Of a stretch of 52,652 nucleotides of DNA, positions 35,145-44,127 are shown one piece after another. The DNA is from Lysobacterales bacterium. GTDB taxonomy: Bacteria; Pseudomonadota; Gammaproteobacteria; Xanthomonadales; Marinicellaceae. A program made the position numbers and the translations under genes. Positions within the stretch are counted from its first letter, which is position 1; every line of letters begins with the position of its first letter. The stretch spans positions 83,018 to 135,669 of the forward strand of contig JALSHI010000061.1 of assembly GCA_026982315.1 (NCBI GenBank), in the 5' to 3' direction. The notes beneath the pieces are model-generated. The model did not search any database and was not told the DNA's origin. It worked only from the letters and a program-made list of their open reading frames with translations.

Positions 35145-37595
35145 ATGCCGTCTGCCAGCACACAATCAGCAGGAAGCCACCGGATTGGCTGGTGGCTGGC
35201 GCTGTTGCTTGTGGCCGCAGCCGTTTTTCTCAATCAGATACGCGCCCTGCCAGATACTGACAGCGGCACTGCCGTGGCCCACGGCTTTTCCTCCGCCAAA
35301 GCCCTTGAGCATGTCAAAAAACTGAGCTCATCGCCCCGTATAGGCGGCACATCTTCCTGGCGTCAGGCGCGCTCCTATCTGGCCAAAGAATTACAGTCGT
35401 TGGGCTTCTCGGTCCAGACACAAAACACGCTCATCACCGATGGGCACCATCTGCGCGCACAAAAGGTGCATAACCTGCTGGCCCGGCTACCGGCAAATAC
35501 CCCTGCCACAGATAGCGGCGATGCTCTCTTGTTAATGGCCCATTACGATTCAGTGCCCCGCTCGCCCGGCGCAGGCGATGACGCCAGTGGCCTGGCGGCG
35601 GTTCTCGAATCCCTGCGCGCCTGGCTGGCCGAAAACCCCATACGCCGCCATGATGTCATGGTGTTGTTCAGCGATGCCGAAGAAAACGGCCTGTTAGGCG
35701 CCCGGGCTTTTGTGGAGCAACACCCATGGTTCAAATCGGTGCGGCTTGTTATCAACCTGGATAACCGGGGCAGTGGCGGCCCGGCCTATTTGCTGCTGGA
35801 GACAAAACAGGGCAATCGCCAACTGGTCGAGCACATGGCCCGCGCCGACTTGCCCCGGCCCAATACGTCTTCCCTGGCTTACAGCGTCTACCGGTGGTTG
35901 CCCAACGATACCGATCTGAGTGTGTTTCATACGGATGGCAGGGACATTTCCGGCTACAATATCGCTTTTATCGGCGATCCTTTCGACTACCACACACCAC
36001 TGGATAACGCCCGGCGGCTGGATATGGACAGCCTGGCTCACCAGGGCGAAAACCTGTTACCCCTGTTACGCTATTTCAACACTGTTGACGCCTTGCGCAG
36101 TCATGCCCGCGAAGACAGCATTTTTTTCAGCATCCCCCTGTGGGGCGGACTGATCCACTTTCCACAAAAATGGGCTTATCCCATGGCCCTGGTCATTCTT
36201 CTTGCCGGGTTGGTTGTTATTCTTTGGGGAATCAGGAAAAAATCACTGCCCTTGAGGACCTTCTGGCAGGCGGCATTGCCACTGGTTCAAACCCTGGTCC
36301 TAACCACGCTGATAATCCGCTTTGGCTGGAGACTGGTTCAATCTCTCAATCCCCACTTTGTGGATATGGGCCTTGGCTTTCCCTACTCGGGATACTGGTG
36401 GATGGCGTTCTTTCTCTTTCTGAGCGCCTGTATCAGCCTGTTTATCTGGTGGCGCTGGCTCAACAAGGAAGAGAGTAACACCCGCACCACACGCTTGAAC
36501 GCCGCTGTGGCCACGGCGTTATTAATCTGGCTGTTACTGGATGCTTTGTTACTGACCATACTGCCCGGGGCCTTTTTCCTGTGGCTGTTGCCGTTATCAC
36601 TCCTGCTGATATTGGCGCTGAGACTGCGCCACCGGCTAACGCCGTTATGGTGGGCGATTGCAACATTGGGCAGTGGGCTGGTGCTGGCGCCTGTCTTGTG
36701 GCAGCTTCCCGTGGCCATGGGGCTGAGCGCCCTGTTTGCCGTGGCGGGCCTGCTGGCATTGGCCATACCACTGTTTTTGCCGCTTATGGCAGCCCTTTCG
36801 CCCCGTACCGCACGACCCTGGCTTGTCCTGTGCCTGATTGGTGCCGGGATTTTTGTGCTGGCGCAATGGCACTCTGGCATCTCACCTGAGCAGCCCCAGC
36901 AAAACAGCCTGTTTTACTTGCAGGACAACCGGAACCGCACCGCCTGGTGGCTGAGTCTGGACACTGCTGATGATCCCTGGAAAGCAGGAATCATGGGCGA
37001 AAATGTCCGGAAATCCGGCCCATTCAGCCACATAGACAACCGCTATGGGCCATGGATAACGCAAGCCGCCACTGCGCCTTTTGCGGCCATTCCCGGCTTT
37101 GCCGTCGACCACTTTCAGCTAGAAAAAATCAAGGCGGCACAACCGGAATACCGCCTAACCATGACGCTTACGCCCTTGCGCCGGGTTAGCCGGGTAGACC
37201 TTGTGACCAGTACGGCAGTCACAATTCACAGCATGCGTCTCAATGGCGCGAATTTCACACTCAAGCCTGCGGGGATCACCCGCCAGCCTGGTCAGTCCAT
37301 ACTACGCTACTGGTTTGAAAATCAGGAAAGTCTGGGCATTGAGATAACATTCACCAGCACACAAGCACCACATTTTCAGCTCTATGGGCTATCTGGCGAC
37401 CTCATGCGCAATGCGGCCTTGAACATCCCGCCCCGTCCAAAAACGCTGGTTAGCCGCCCCTCAAAAATCACCGACAGCATCATCACCCGGCAACCCCTGC
37501 CAAACCAAAACTCAACCCAGAAGGCGGCGCCGGTACGCCCACCAGCGCCACAGCGCCAGAAAAACAAAAGCCAGCGGCACGCCAAACAGCAATAA
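35145..37595 (+). CDS. Membrane-anchored M28-family peptidase
   Basis: An 816-residue protein. An N-terminal membrane helix (about 14-33) is followed by an exported M28 zinc aminopeptidase domain. Metal ligands: H133 (MAHYDS), D145/D146 (GDDASG), E179/E180 (DAEENG) and a later H in DYHTPLD. Then come about eight or nine membrane helices (residues roughly 340-590) and a C-terminal soluble domain. This layout resembles the vacuolar membrane protease Pff1 and its bacterial relatives. The frame opens inside murA, but ATG 35145 is the first sensible start. The basic, Pro/Gln-rich tail overlaps the opposite-strand gene by 84 bases. Substrates are unknown. Confidence 0.82.
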   Translation: MPSASTQSAGSHRIGWWLALLLVAAAVFLNQIRALPDTDSGTAVAHGFSSAKALEHVKKLSSSPRIGGTSSWRQARSYLAKELQSLGFSVQTQNTLITDGHHLRAQKVHNLLARLPANTPATDSGDALLLMAHYDSVPRSPGAGDDASGLAAVLESLRAWLAENPIRRHDVMVLFSDAEENGLLGARAFVEQHPWFKSVRLVINLDNRGSGGPAYLLLETKQGNRQLVEHMARADLPRPNTSSLAYSVYRWLPNDTDLSVFHTDGRDISGYNIAFIGDPFDYHTPLDNARRLDMDSLAHQGENLLPLLRYFNTVDALRSHAREDSIFFSIPLWGGLIHFPQKWAYPMALVILLAGLVVILWGIRKKSLPLRTFWQAALPLVQTLVLTTLIIRFGWRLVQSLNPHFVDMGLGFPYSGYWWMAFFLFLSACISLFIWWRWLNKEESNTRTTRLNAAVATALLIWLLLDALLLTILPGAFFLWLLPLSLLLILALRLRHRLTPLWWAIATLGSGLVLAPVLWQLPVAMGLSALFAVAGLLALAIPLFLPLMAALSPRTARPWLVLCLIGAGIFVLAQWHSGISPEQPQQNSLFYLQDNRNRTAWWLSLDTADDPWKAGIMGENVRKSGPFSHIDNRYGPWITQAATAPFAAIPGFAVDHFQLEKIKAAQPEYRLTMTLTPLRRVSRVDLVTSTAVTIHSMRLNGANFTLKPAGITRQPGQSILRYWFENQESLGIEITFTSTQAPHFQLYGLSGDLMRNAALNIPPRPKTLVSRPSKITDSIITRQPLPNQNSTQKAAPVRPPAPQRQKNKSQRHAKQQ

Positions 37596-38804
37596 CAGAC
37601 TAAAAATTAGCAAATGACGCTGCGTAAAAACCAGCGACATTTGCTTGCCCGAATCCGGTGGCACATGATGCGGCCAGTCCAGCAAAGCGTCCAGTAACCG
37701 CGCTGCAAATACCTGATTGCCTCCCTGACCCACATAAGCATTGCTGACAAAATCGGCATCGCCAACCACAGCCGCATGCGGCCGTAACCAGGCCACGTAT
37801 TGGCCTTCGCTATTGGCCAATAGCGGCTGCCATAACTCTTTCGATGACGGCGACTCACTGGCATCCAGGGACAATGGGATGAATGCCACCGCATCCGGCA
37901 TCACCACCGGGGCTGGCATATTCTTCACCAGCGGCTGTTGGGTAAAACCATCCAGCCCCACAAGCTGCGAATGGCCATCTTGTGCTTGACCGGGTGATTC
38001 CAGGCTCATCATCCCAAAAGCCAGTTGCAATTGCCCCCCGGCAGGATCTGTGTCCGGTTCGGCCAGCCACAAAAAACGAAGTGATGACTTCTCTTGAGAA
38101 ATCAATGCCAGTAAATCCGCAGGCAAATGCCTCACTGGCGCGGGAAACACTATTAGCGCCTGAGTTTGATCTTGTACCAGCGCCGCCAGTTGTGATATCG
38201 ATAGCGCACCAACCCGATATCCCCCCTTCTGTAAACTCCGCACCCACCGGCCAATATTCTGGGATTTAGTCTCATCAATGGCCCGGGCGCCATTTCCCTG
38301 GGCCACAAAAATCCAGCCAGGCCGATGCCCTTTGGCCGCCTCGGCCAACCGCCACCAGGTATTCAGGAACAACTCCTTGTCCAGAGCCTGTACGTGCAGT
38401 ACCTCATCTGCGGCAGAGGCGTCCCGCAAGCGCAATAACATTTCCCCGTTGACATCCACCTTGTTCATGCGAACACGGGCGGGGTGACTGGCCGGATCCA
38501 CAAACTGCACCCGCACGGCAGGTTGGCCATTGATCATTTTCCGGGTAAAAGGCGCCAGAAAGGCGTTCACCAGGCGCCCCACCCGGGACTGAGGATTGGC
38601 ATACACCGCCACATCCACAGGCGGCAGGGAACGCACAAACCCATCAGTGGTTTCCCGGGAATCATGGGTAACTGGCATCTCCCCCCTGGGCCATAGCAAA
38701 ACAGGTCCCGGACGATTTTCCAGCCAGACAAAAACCGCCAACAGAACCACAGCGCACACCATCCAGAGGCTCAGTTGCCGCCACAGAGCACGCCGGGCAC
38801 TCAT
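37512..38804 (-). CDS. GldG-like auxiliary protein of an ABC transporter
   Basis: A 430-residue membrane protein with an N-terminal helix (about 10-27) and a C-terminal helix (about 396-420) around a large periplasmic domain. The pattern matches the ABC-type auxiliary family (GldG/IFT52-like): SLPPVDVAVYANP, VQFVDPASHP, and GWIFVAQGNGARAI are typical. The ATG at 38804 overlaps the permease stop (ATGA). The open frame before it is ignored. It is the third gene of a GldA-GldF-GldG-like set whose cargo is unknown. Its last 84 bases overlap the M28 gene tail to tail. Confidence 0.78.
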   Translation of the reverse strand: MSARRALWRQLSLWMVCAVVLLAVFVWLENRPGPVLLWPRGEMPVTHDSRETTDGFVRSLPPVDVAVYANPQSRVGRLVNAFLAPFTRKMINGQPAVRVQFVDPASHPARVRMNKVDVNGEMLLRLRDASAADEVLHVQALDKELFLNTWWRLAEAAKGHRPGWIFVAQGNGARAIDETKSQNIGRWVRSLQKGGYRVGALSISQLAALVQDQTQALIVFPAPVRHLPADLLALISQEKSSLRFLWLAEPDTDPAGGQLQLAFGMMSLESPGQAQDGHSQLVGLDGFTQQPLVKNMPAPVVMPDAVAFIPLSLDASESPSSKELWQPLLANSEGQYVAWLRPHAAVVGDADFVSNAYVGQGGNQVFAARLLDALLDWPHHVPPDSGKQMSLVFTQRHLLIFSLLLLFGVPLAFVFLALWRWWAYRRRLLG

Positions 38805-39541
38805 GCAACACGCAACCGTTTCAACGCCATGACGGCCAGCCCGAACAAAACCACCCCGCCACCAACAAAAAACACCAATGACGACAGTGGCACGATACCA
38901 TGCTGTATCCATTCAAAGTGACTGCGAGGAGAAAAGACCCGCAACCAGTTTTTTCCCCACTCAGCGCCGCCGCCTGCTTGCCCGGCCAACCATAACACCG
39001 CCAGCAGCAATACGCCCAGTAACGCCGCCAGACCCGGCTGGGACATATTGATGGATAACCACACGCTGAGTGCGGAAAACCACAGCAACAGCAACAGCCA
39101 GGCCAGGAAATTCCAGCCCACCACCGGCCAGTTCAAGGCAGCAGCCCCTGACCAGCCCCATAAAGCCACGGCCACCGGAACCAGCAGCGGAACCACCAGC
39201 AACAGCAAGGCAAGAAACTTGTGCGCCATGACACGCATATCACCCAATCCACTGTGCAACAAACACACCAGGGTGCCCTGAGCCCGTTCCGCCGACAACA
39301 ACTGGCCAGCCAGTAACGCCACCAGCACCAGACTGACAAGGCTAACCACGGAAAAAAACGGCGTAATCAGCTGATTGGCCAGAGACATTGAGGCGAGAGG
39401 CCCTGTGTTTGTTTGCTGGGCAAGCAGCAGATCTGTCATGACCAGGGCAATCCAGCCCAATAAAAATGACAACACCGCCATCACCAGCCAGTAGGATGGC
39501 CGCCTCCACATGCACGTTATCTCCCGTCGAAGCAGGGTCAT
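38801..39541 (-). CDS. ABC-2 type permease (GldF-like)
   Basis: A 246-residue integral membrane protein with six predicted helices, beginning with the short cytoplasmic MTLLRREITCMWRRPSYW leader common to ABC-2 permeases. The segment LLSAERAQGTLVCLLHSGLGDMR, read in parts, is the usual coupling region after helix 2. It lies between the ATPase and the GldG-like gene with ATGA overlaps on both sides, so the three act as one complex. Confidence 0.83.
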   Translation of the reverse strand: MTLLRREITCMWRRPSYWLVMAVLSFLLGWIALVMTDLLLAQQTNTGPLASMSLANQLITPFFSVVSLVSLVLVALLAGQLLSAERAQGTLVCLLHSGLGDMRVMAHKFLALLLLVVPLLVPVAVALWGWSGAAALNWPVVGWNFLAWLLLLLWFSALSVWLSINMSQPGLAALLGVLLLAVLWLAGQAGGGAEWGKNWLRVFSPRSHFEWIQHGIVPLSSLVFFVGGGVVLFGLAVMALKRLRVA

Positions 39542-40593
39542 GTGCTGATATCCTCACTGGCCCGGTGCAGTATATGCCGATAGGCGGAAAACCAGGCACC
39601 CCCTTCCGGCACAGGGCCAGAATCCCGATAAGGTGAAACCGCATACAAGCCAAGGGGGCCAAGAACCTGCATCAGTTGGCGATTGCGCTCAGGGTCTGAT
39701 TCCACCACCACCGCCTTGGGCATGGTTTTCATGATCGGACACAAAGCCTCAATACGCTGCCTGATTTCAGTCGTCAGGCCACCTGCAAAAGCCAACTGCC
39801 ATTGCCGCAGAAGCCCGGCTTTAGAGGTGTCTCCATGTTCAACTGAAAGCGGAGACAACTCACCGGCAATGCGGCCATTGTGCATCACCACAACACGATC
39901 AGCCAGATCAGCAAGCTGATCCAGCAAATGGGTTGACATGAGAATAATGTGTCGGCTTTTAAGCCGTTTCAGAATATCCACAAAATAGCGGGCATTTTCC
40001 GGATCAAGGCCATTCATGGGCTCATCCAGCAATAATAACAATGGGCGATGAACCAGCGCACAAGCCAACCCCACACGCTGGCGATACCCCAGCGACAAGG
40101 TTTCCACCGGCCTGTGGGCATGCTTTTGCAAGTCACACAGCGCCAACACGTCCTTGACTGCCTGTGTGTTCATCATGCCGGTTTTCAGATAAGCCGCATG
40201 GGAGACGGTTTCATGCACTGACAACCGGGGTAACAGCCGCACATGCTCCGGCATATAGGCTGTATGCCGGTTCCAGGCAGAAATGTCATGACGCTGGCAA
40301 AGGTATTCTTTTTCCTGAGCGGAATCATCATCCGCAGGCCGGAATACCAGCTTTATCTGGCCATTATCAGGTAGTAAAAGGCCCGCCAACGCATTCAGCA
40401 AAGTGCTCTTGCCCGCACCGTTTGGCCCAAGCAACACGACAATTTCTCCTTGACGAAGACGTAAATTAACAGCCTCAAGCCGCCTGCGCAAGGCGGATGG
40501 AGCTCGTGACGATCCAATTGGATCTCCGGTCATCCCCAGAGACAAATCACTCACCTCAAGAGAAAAACATACGGTTTGCGTATGGTCTGGCAT
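39538..40593 (-). CDS. ABC transporter ATP-binding protein (GldA/NosF-like)
   Basis: A 351-residue ATPase. Walker A GPNGAGKST, Q-loop region AYMPEHVRLLP, signature LSLGYRQRVGLACAL, Walker B LLLLLDEPMNGLDP and switch MSTHLLDQ are clear. After residue 250 there is a C-terminal domain of the kind seen in GldA and related ABC-2 exporters. First gene of the three-gene set, reading away from the desaturase. In Bacteroidota such sets are linked to gliding, but in gammaproteobacteria the role is open. Confidence 0.88.
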   Translation of the reverse strand: MPDHTQTVCFSLEVSDLSLGMTGDPIGSSRAPSALRRRLEAVNLRLRQGEIVVLLGPNGAGKSTLLNALAGLLLPDNGQIKLVFRPADDDSAQEKEYLCQRHDISAWNRHTAYMPEHVRLLPRLSVHETVSHAAYLKTGMMNTQAVKDVLALCDLQKHAHRPVETLSLGYRQRVGLACALVHRPLLLLLDEPMNGLDPENARYFVDILKRLKSRHIILMSTHLLDQLADLADRVVVMHNGRIAGELSPLSVEHGDTSKAGLLRQWQLAFAGGLTTEIRQRIEALCPIMKTMPKAVVVESDPERNRQLMQVLGPLGLYAVSPYRDSGPVPEGGAWFSAYRHILHRASEDIST

Positions 40594-40600
40594 TTTTATA

Positions 40601-40629
40601 TGGACACTGGGCTAAAAGCTGATTATAGT
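40601..40629 (+). promoter_or_regulatory. Sigma70 promoter of the acyl desaturase gene
   Basis: TGGACA (5 of 6), a 17-base spacer and TATAGT (5 of 6). It would give a leader of about 110 bases before the desaturase ATG. Confidence 0.65.
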
Positions 40630-40746
40630 ACCCCCATTCATCAGGAGATGCTACGCTTATATGACGAACAATAATCGTCACCATGACAGCATGGCGGCAC
40701 TGATGATTCGCGTATTGACTCACTGCTAACCGAGATAACACACATC

Positions 40747-41958
40747 ATGCAATTCCTTGATTTCCTTCAGAACGGCTTACTGCATTTCAGCCCGGGCCAG
40801 AAGATTCTGACTTTCCTCATTGCCACTCAAATCACGATTCTGGCCGTCACCCTTTACCTGCACCGCGAACAAACCCATCGCGGTGTGTCACTGCACCCGG
40901 TGTTACAGCACTTTTTCCGTTTCTGGCTGTGGCTGACCACCGGCATGCAAACCCGTGACTGGGTGGCGATACACCGCAAACATCACAGCCATTGCGAAAC
41001 CGAGAACGACCCGCACAGCCCCCAGTTTTATGGCATCAACCGTGTGCTGTGGGATGGCGTGGAGTTATATACCGACGAGCGCAAAAATACTGAAACCCTG
41101 GAAAAATATGGCCAGGGCACGCCGGATGACTGGCTGGAAAACAATGTCTACAGCCATTTTCGCTACTTGGGGGTTTCCCTGCTACTGCCGCTTGATTTCA
41201 TGCTGTTTGGCGTAGCCGGTATCGCCATGTGGGCGTTGCAAGTGATCTGGATTCCTTTTTTTGCCGCCGGTGTGGTCAACGGCATTGGCCATTACTGGGG
41301 CTATCGCAATTACAAAACCAATGACTGCTCCCGCAACATCACCCGTTTTGGCCTGTTTATCGGTGGCGAGGAGTTGCACAACAACCATCATGCTTTTCCG
41401 GCTTCTTGCAAATTTGCCCATAAAAAAGGCGAGTATGACCTGGGCTGGTATGCGATTCGCTTGCTGAGCTGGCTGAAGCTGGCCACCATTCGCAAGGTGG
41501 TGCCCGAACTGGTCACCAACCAGAACAAGGACTCCATCGACAAGGAAACCGTCATGGCCATTTTGACACATCGCTTTTCCGTGGCGCAAATGTACTACCA
41601 GGAAGTGGTCAAACCAGCCGTCCTGAATGAATACCGTAGCACCTCCAGAAAAATGCGCAAAACCGCGAAAAAATGCCTGGATGCCCTGTCGGTTGACTGG
41701 CGCTTTGTGGACGCCAATACCCGCGAAACCATCAGCCACTGTCTGGCCAACAACCACACCGTGGAAACAGTCCTGGCTTATCGCCAGGAGTTACAAAAAA
41801 TCTGGGAGCAAAAAGGCAAAAATGCCGAGCAAATGATTGAAGCGCTCAGAGAATGGTGCCAACGTGCCGAACAAAGTGGCATTGATACATTGCAGAATTT
41901 TGCCCAACAACTCAAAAGCATCAGCTTGAAAAACAACCAGGCACCCAGTCACTCATAA
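40747..41958 (+). CDS. Membrane acyl desaturase (delta-9 type)
   Basis: A 403-residue membrane di-iron desaturase that introduces a cis double bond in acyl-CoA or acyl-lipid. Three histidine boxes are present: H39-REQT-H44, H76-RKHH-SH82 and ELHNNHHAFP near 216-225. Membrane helices flank them. The C-terminal third (after about residue 260) is a charged helical extension without histidines, longer than in the minimal family. RBS is weak. Oxygen-dependent unsaturation complements the acyl-CoA chemistry of the reductase locus. Followed by a strong terminator. Confidence 0.9.
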   Translation: MQFLDFLQNGLLHFSPGQKILTFLIATQITILAVTLYLHREQTHRGVSLHPVLQHFFRFWLWLTTGMQTRDWVAIHRKHHSHCETENDPHSPQFYGINRVLWDGVELYTDERKNTETLEKYGQGTPDDWLENNVYSHFRYLGVSLLLPLDFMLFGVAGIAMWALQVIWIPFFAAGVVNGIGHYWGYRNYKTNDCSRNITRFGLFIGGEELHNNHHAFPASCKFAHKKGEYDLGWYAIRLLSWLKLATIRKVVPELVTNQNKDSIDKETVMAILTHRFSVAQMYYQEVVKPAVLNEYRSTSRKMRKTAKKCLDALSVDWRFVDANTRETISHCLANNHTVETVLAYRQELQKIWEQKGKNAEQMIEALREWCQRAEQSGIDTLQNFAQQLKSISLKNNQAPSHS

Positions 41959-41983
41959 AATACTCGCTTTTATGGGGACAAGA

Positions 41984-42016
41984 AACCCCGGCATCTGACG
42001 GTGCCGGGGTTTTTTT
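41984..42016 (+). terminator. Rho-independent terminator of the desaturase gene
   Basis: Perfect 10-bp stem AACCCCGGCA/TGCCGGGGTT (41984-41993 with 42002-42011) followed by T on the plus strand. It separates the desaturase from the converging radical SAM gene. Confidence 0.92.
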
Positions 42017-42049
42017 GTGTTTGTCGCCAATCACATCAGGTGGCTCACG

Positions 42050-43186
42050 TCACCGTACTGTCTGGCCGGGATTTCTTCCAAAAGGCGATTGCGTAAAGTA
42101 ACGCATGTCCACCGTATAGCGTTTGCGCCCCCAGTCACCGGGCTTGCCTTCGAACACACCCGCACAGGGCGTGCCACACTGTTGGCACTTGCCATCATCA
42201 GTCAAATTCCAGGCGGTGATCTCGTACCAGTCCCGGCCTATCAGCAAGGCGCCACAGTGATGACACCAGGTGGAGTCTCCCTCGGTGTTATGCACATTGC
42301 CGGTATACACATAGTGCAAGCCTTTCTCCAGAGCGATATTGCGGCATCGGATCAGGGTCTCAGGCGGTGTTGGCGGGATATCCCGCATCTTCCAGTCCGG
42401 ATGGAAGGCCGTAAAGTGCAACGGCACGTCAGGCCCCAGTTTATCCATAATCCATTCACTCATGGCATGAATTTCTTTTTCCGAATCATTATGGCCAGGG
42501 ATAATCAAAGTGGTGATTTCCAGCCAGCAGCGGGTTTCGTGGCGAATAAACTCCAGCGTATCAAGCACGTATTGCAATTTTCCACCACACAAACGGTAAT
42601 AAAAATCCTCATCAAATGACTTCAGGTCCACATTGGCCGCATCCATGTGCGTAAAAAACGCCTGGCGTGGCTTTTCAGTGATATAACCAGCGGTCACCGC
42701 CACCGATTTAATGCCCTGTTCGTGACAAGCCTGGGCCGTATCAACAGCATACTCGTGGAAAATCACCGGGTCATTATAGGTAAACGCCACGCTCCGGCAG
42801 CCGGTGGCTTGAGCCGCGCGGGCGATATCCTCCGGAAATGCTTCGGCCGTCAGCGTGTCTTGTTCGCGGGATTTGCTAATGTCCCAGTTCTGGCAAAATT
42901 TACACGCCAGATTGCAACCGGCTGTTCCAAATGACAACACCGGCGTTCCTGGCAGGAAGTGATACAGCGGTTTCTTCTCAATGGGATCAATGGCAAAACC
43001 ACTGGCCTTGCCATAAGAGGTCAAAACCACTTGCCCGCCGATATTGGCTCGCACAAAGCACAAACCACGCTGGCCTTCCTTCAGTTTGCAAAACCGCGGG
43101 CACAGGTCGCACTGCACCCGTCCATCGGCTAATTTGTGCCAGTATTTTGTTGGCACCACATGCTTGTCACTCAACTGTATGTCCAT
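42050..43186 (-). CDS. amrS: AmmeMemoRadiSam system radical SAM enzyme
   Basis: A 378-residue radical SAM protein. The iron-sulfur cysteines are C91, C95 and C98 (CNLACKFC). Extra cysteines lie at the N-terminus (C26, C29, C33, C43) and as CxxC pairs at the C-terminus (CHHCG, CQQCGTPC), likely further metal sites. It belongs to the pyruvate formate-lyase-activating-enzyme-like group found with Memo and AMMECR1 proteins. The reaction is not known. AAGGTG precedes the ATG. It diverges from the amrB-amrA pair across an intergenic region with a large palindrome. Confidence 0.93.
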   Translation of the reverse strand: MDIQLSDKHVVPTKYWHKLADGRVQCDLCPRFCKLKEGQRGLCFVRANIGGQVVLTSYGKASGFAIDPIEKKPLYHFLPGTPVLSFGTAGCNLACKFCQNWDISKSREQDTLTAEAFPEDIARAAQATGCRSVAFTYNDPVIFHEYAVDTAQACHEQGIKSVAVTAGYITEKPRQAFFTHMDAANVDLKSFDEDFYYRLCGGKLQYVLDTLEFIRHETRCWLEITTLIIPGHNDSEKEIHAMSEWIMDKLGPDVPLHFTAFHPDWKMRDIPPTPPETLIRCRNIALEKGLHYVYTGNVHNTEGDSTWCHHCGALLIGRDWYEITAWNLTDDGKCQQCGTPCAGVFEGKPGDWGRKRYTVDMRYFTQSPFGRNPGQTVR

Positions 43187-43188
43187 CG

Positions 43189-43278
43189 TGCACCTTGAAA
43201 TATCTCAAATTGAACCTTACTTCTGTTAACAGAAATAAGGTTGGCAGGTGCATAATTCAAGCCCTTCTCGCACCTGCC
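43189..43278. promoter_or_regulatory. AmmeMemoRadiSam intergenic control region with 30-bp palindrome
   Basis: 43213-43242 is a 30-bp dyad: AACCTTACTTCTGTT then AACAGAAATAAGGTT, one mismatch, centre GTTAAC. A perfect 9-bp inverted repeat GGCAGGTGC/GCACCTGCC lies at 43243-43251 and 43270-43278, and TGCACCT at 43189-43195 is a further inverted copy. On the plus strand CATAAT (43251-43256) is a good -10 whose -35 position falls in the palindrome. On the minus strand TTGAAT (43255-43260) and TATTTC (43232-43237) are 17 apart. Confidence 0.65.
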
Positions 43279-43307
43279 TGAACCCCGAACACAAGCAAGG
43301 AGAGACC

Positions 43308-44096
43308 ATGAAAGCATCTATTCGACCTGCAGCGATGGCCGGTATGTTTTATCCGGCTGATCCGCTGGAGCTGGATCGCATGATCAAGCAGCTCATCACC
43401 GAAGCCAAAACTGAAGGCGAACCACCCAAAGCCATTGTCGCGCCCCACGCCGGATATATCTATTCCGGGCCGGTGGCCGCCAGTATCTACAAGCTGTTAT
43501 TGCCCTTGCGCGGCAAGATCAAGCGGGTGGTCATTCTTGGCCCCGCCCACCGCGTGCCCTTTTTCGGCCTGGCCGTACCGAGCATGGACGCTTTCGCCAC
43601 ACCGCTGGGGCTGGCAAAACTGGACAAACCGGTCATTGAACAATTGGCCCGCCTGCCCTTTGTTCAGGTCTATGATGAAGCGCACAAGCTGGAACACAGT
43701 CTCGAAGTCCAGATTCCCTTTATTCAGGAGGTGTTGGGCGATGTACAGATAGTGCCCATCGTCATTGGCCAGGCCGACCCGGACATGGTCGCGGCCGTGA
43801 TAGAACCGTTTTTGCTGGATGATGAAACCCTGGTTGTCATCAGTTCCGATCTCAGCCATTACCATGATTACAACAGCGCCAACACCATTGACCTGATGAC
43901 CACAAAAGCCATTGAAGAATTGCGCGACGACGCCATTAGCCACGAACAGGCCTGTGGCGCCACAGGCATCCGCGGCTTGCTGAAACTGGCAAAAAAATAC
44001 GGGCTGACACCCAAAACCGTAGACTTGCGCAACTCAGGCGACACCGCTGGTGATAAAGACCGCGTAGTGGGTTATGGAGCGTATGCCTTTTATTAA
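43308..44096 (+). CDS. amrB: AmmeMemoRadiSam system protein B (Memo-like)
   Basis: A 262-residue Memo-family protein with a fold like class III extradiol dioxygenases. The motifs RPAAMAGMFYP, APHAGYIYSG, LGPAHRVPF, EHSLEVQIPF and ISSDLSHYHDY are present, including the histidines that would bind metal. Human MEMO1 is the distant relative. AAGGAG sets the start at 43308. amrA follows after 31 bases. The molecular role in bacteria is not established. Confidence 0.94.
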   Translation: MKASIRPAAMAGMFYPADPLELDRMIKQLITEAKTEGEPPKAIVAPHAGYIYSGPVAASIYKLLLPLRGKIKRVVILGPAHRVPFFGLAVPSMDAFATPLGLAKLDKPVIEQLARLPFVQVYDEAHKLEHSLEVQIPFIQEVLGDVQIVPIVIGQADPDMVAAVIEPFLLDDETLVVISSDLSHYHDYNSANTIDLMTTKAIEELRDDAISHEQACGATGIRGLLKLAKKYGLTPKTVDLRNSGDTAGDKDRVVGYGAYAFY

Positions 44097-44127
44097 TCCC
44101 GAAAATCAAATCCCTCAGGAGTAAAAA

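Noticed and set aside
40650-40730. Possible leader peptide before the desaturase gene
   Set aside because: Short ATG-started frames (8 and 22 codons) exist in the 110-base leader but none has a usable ribosome binding site.
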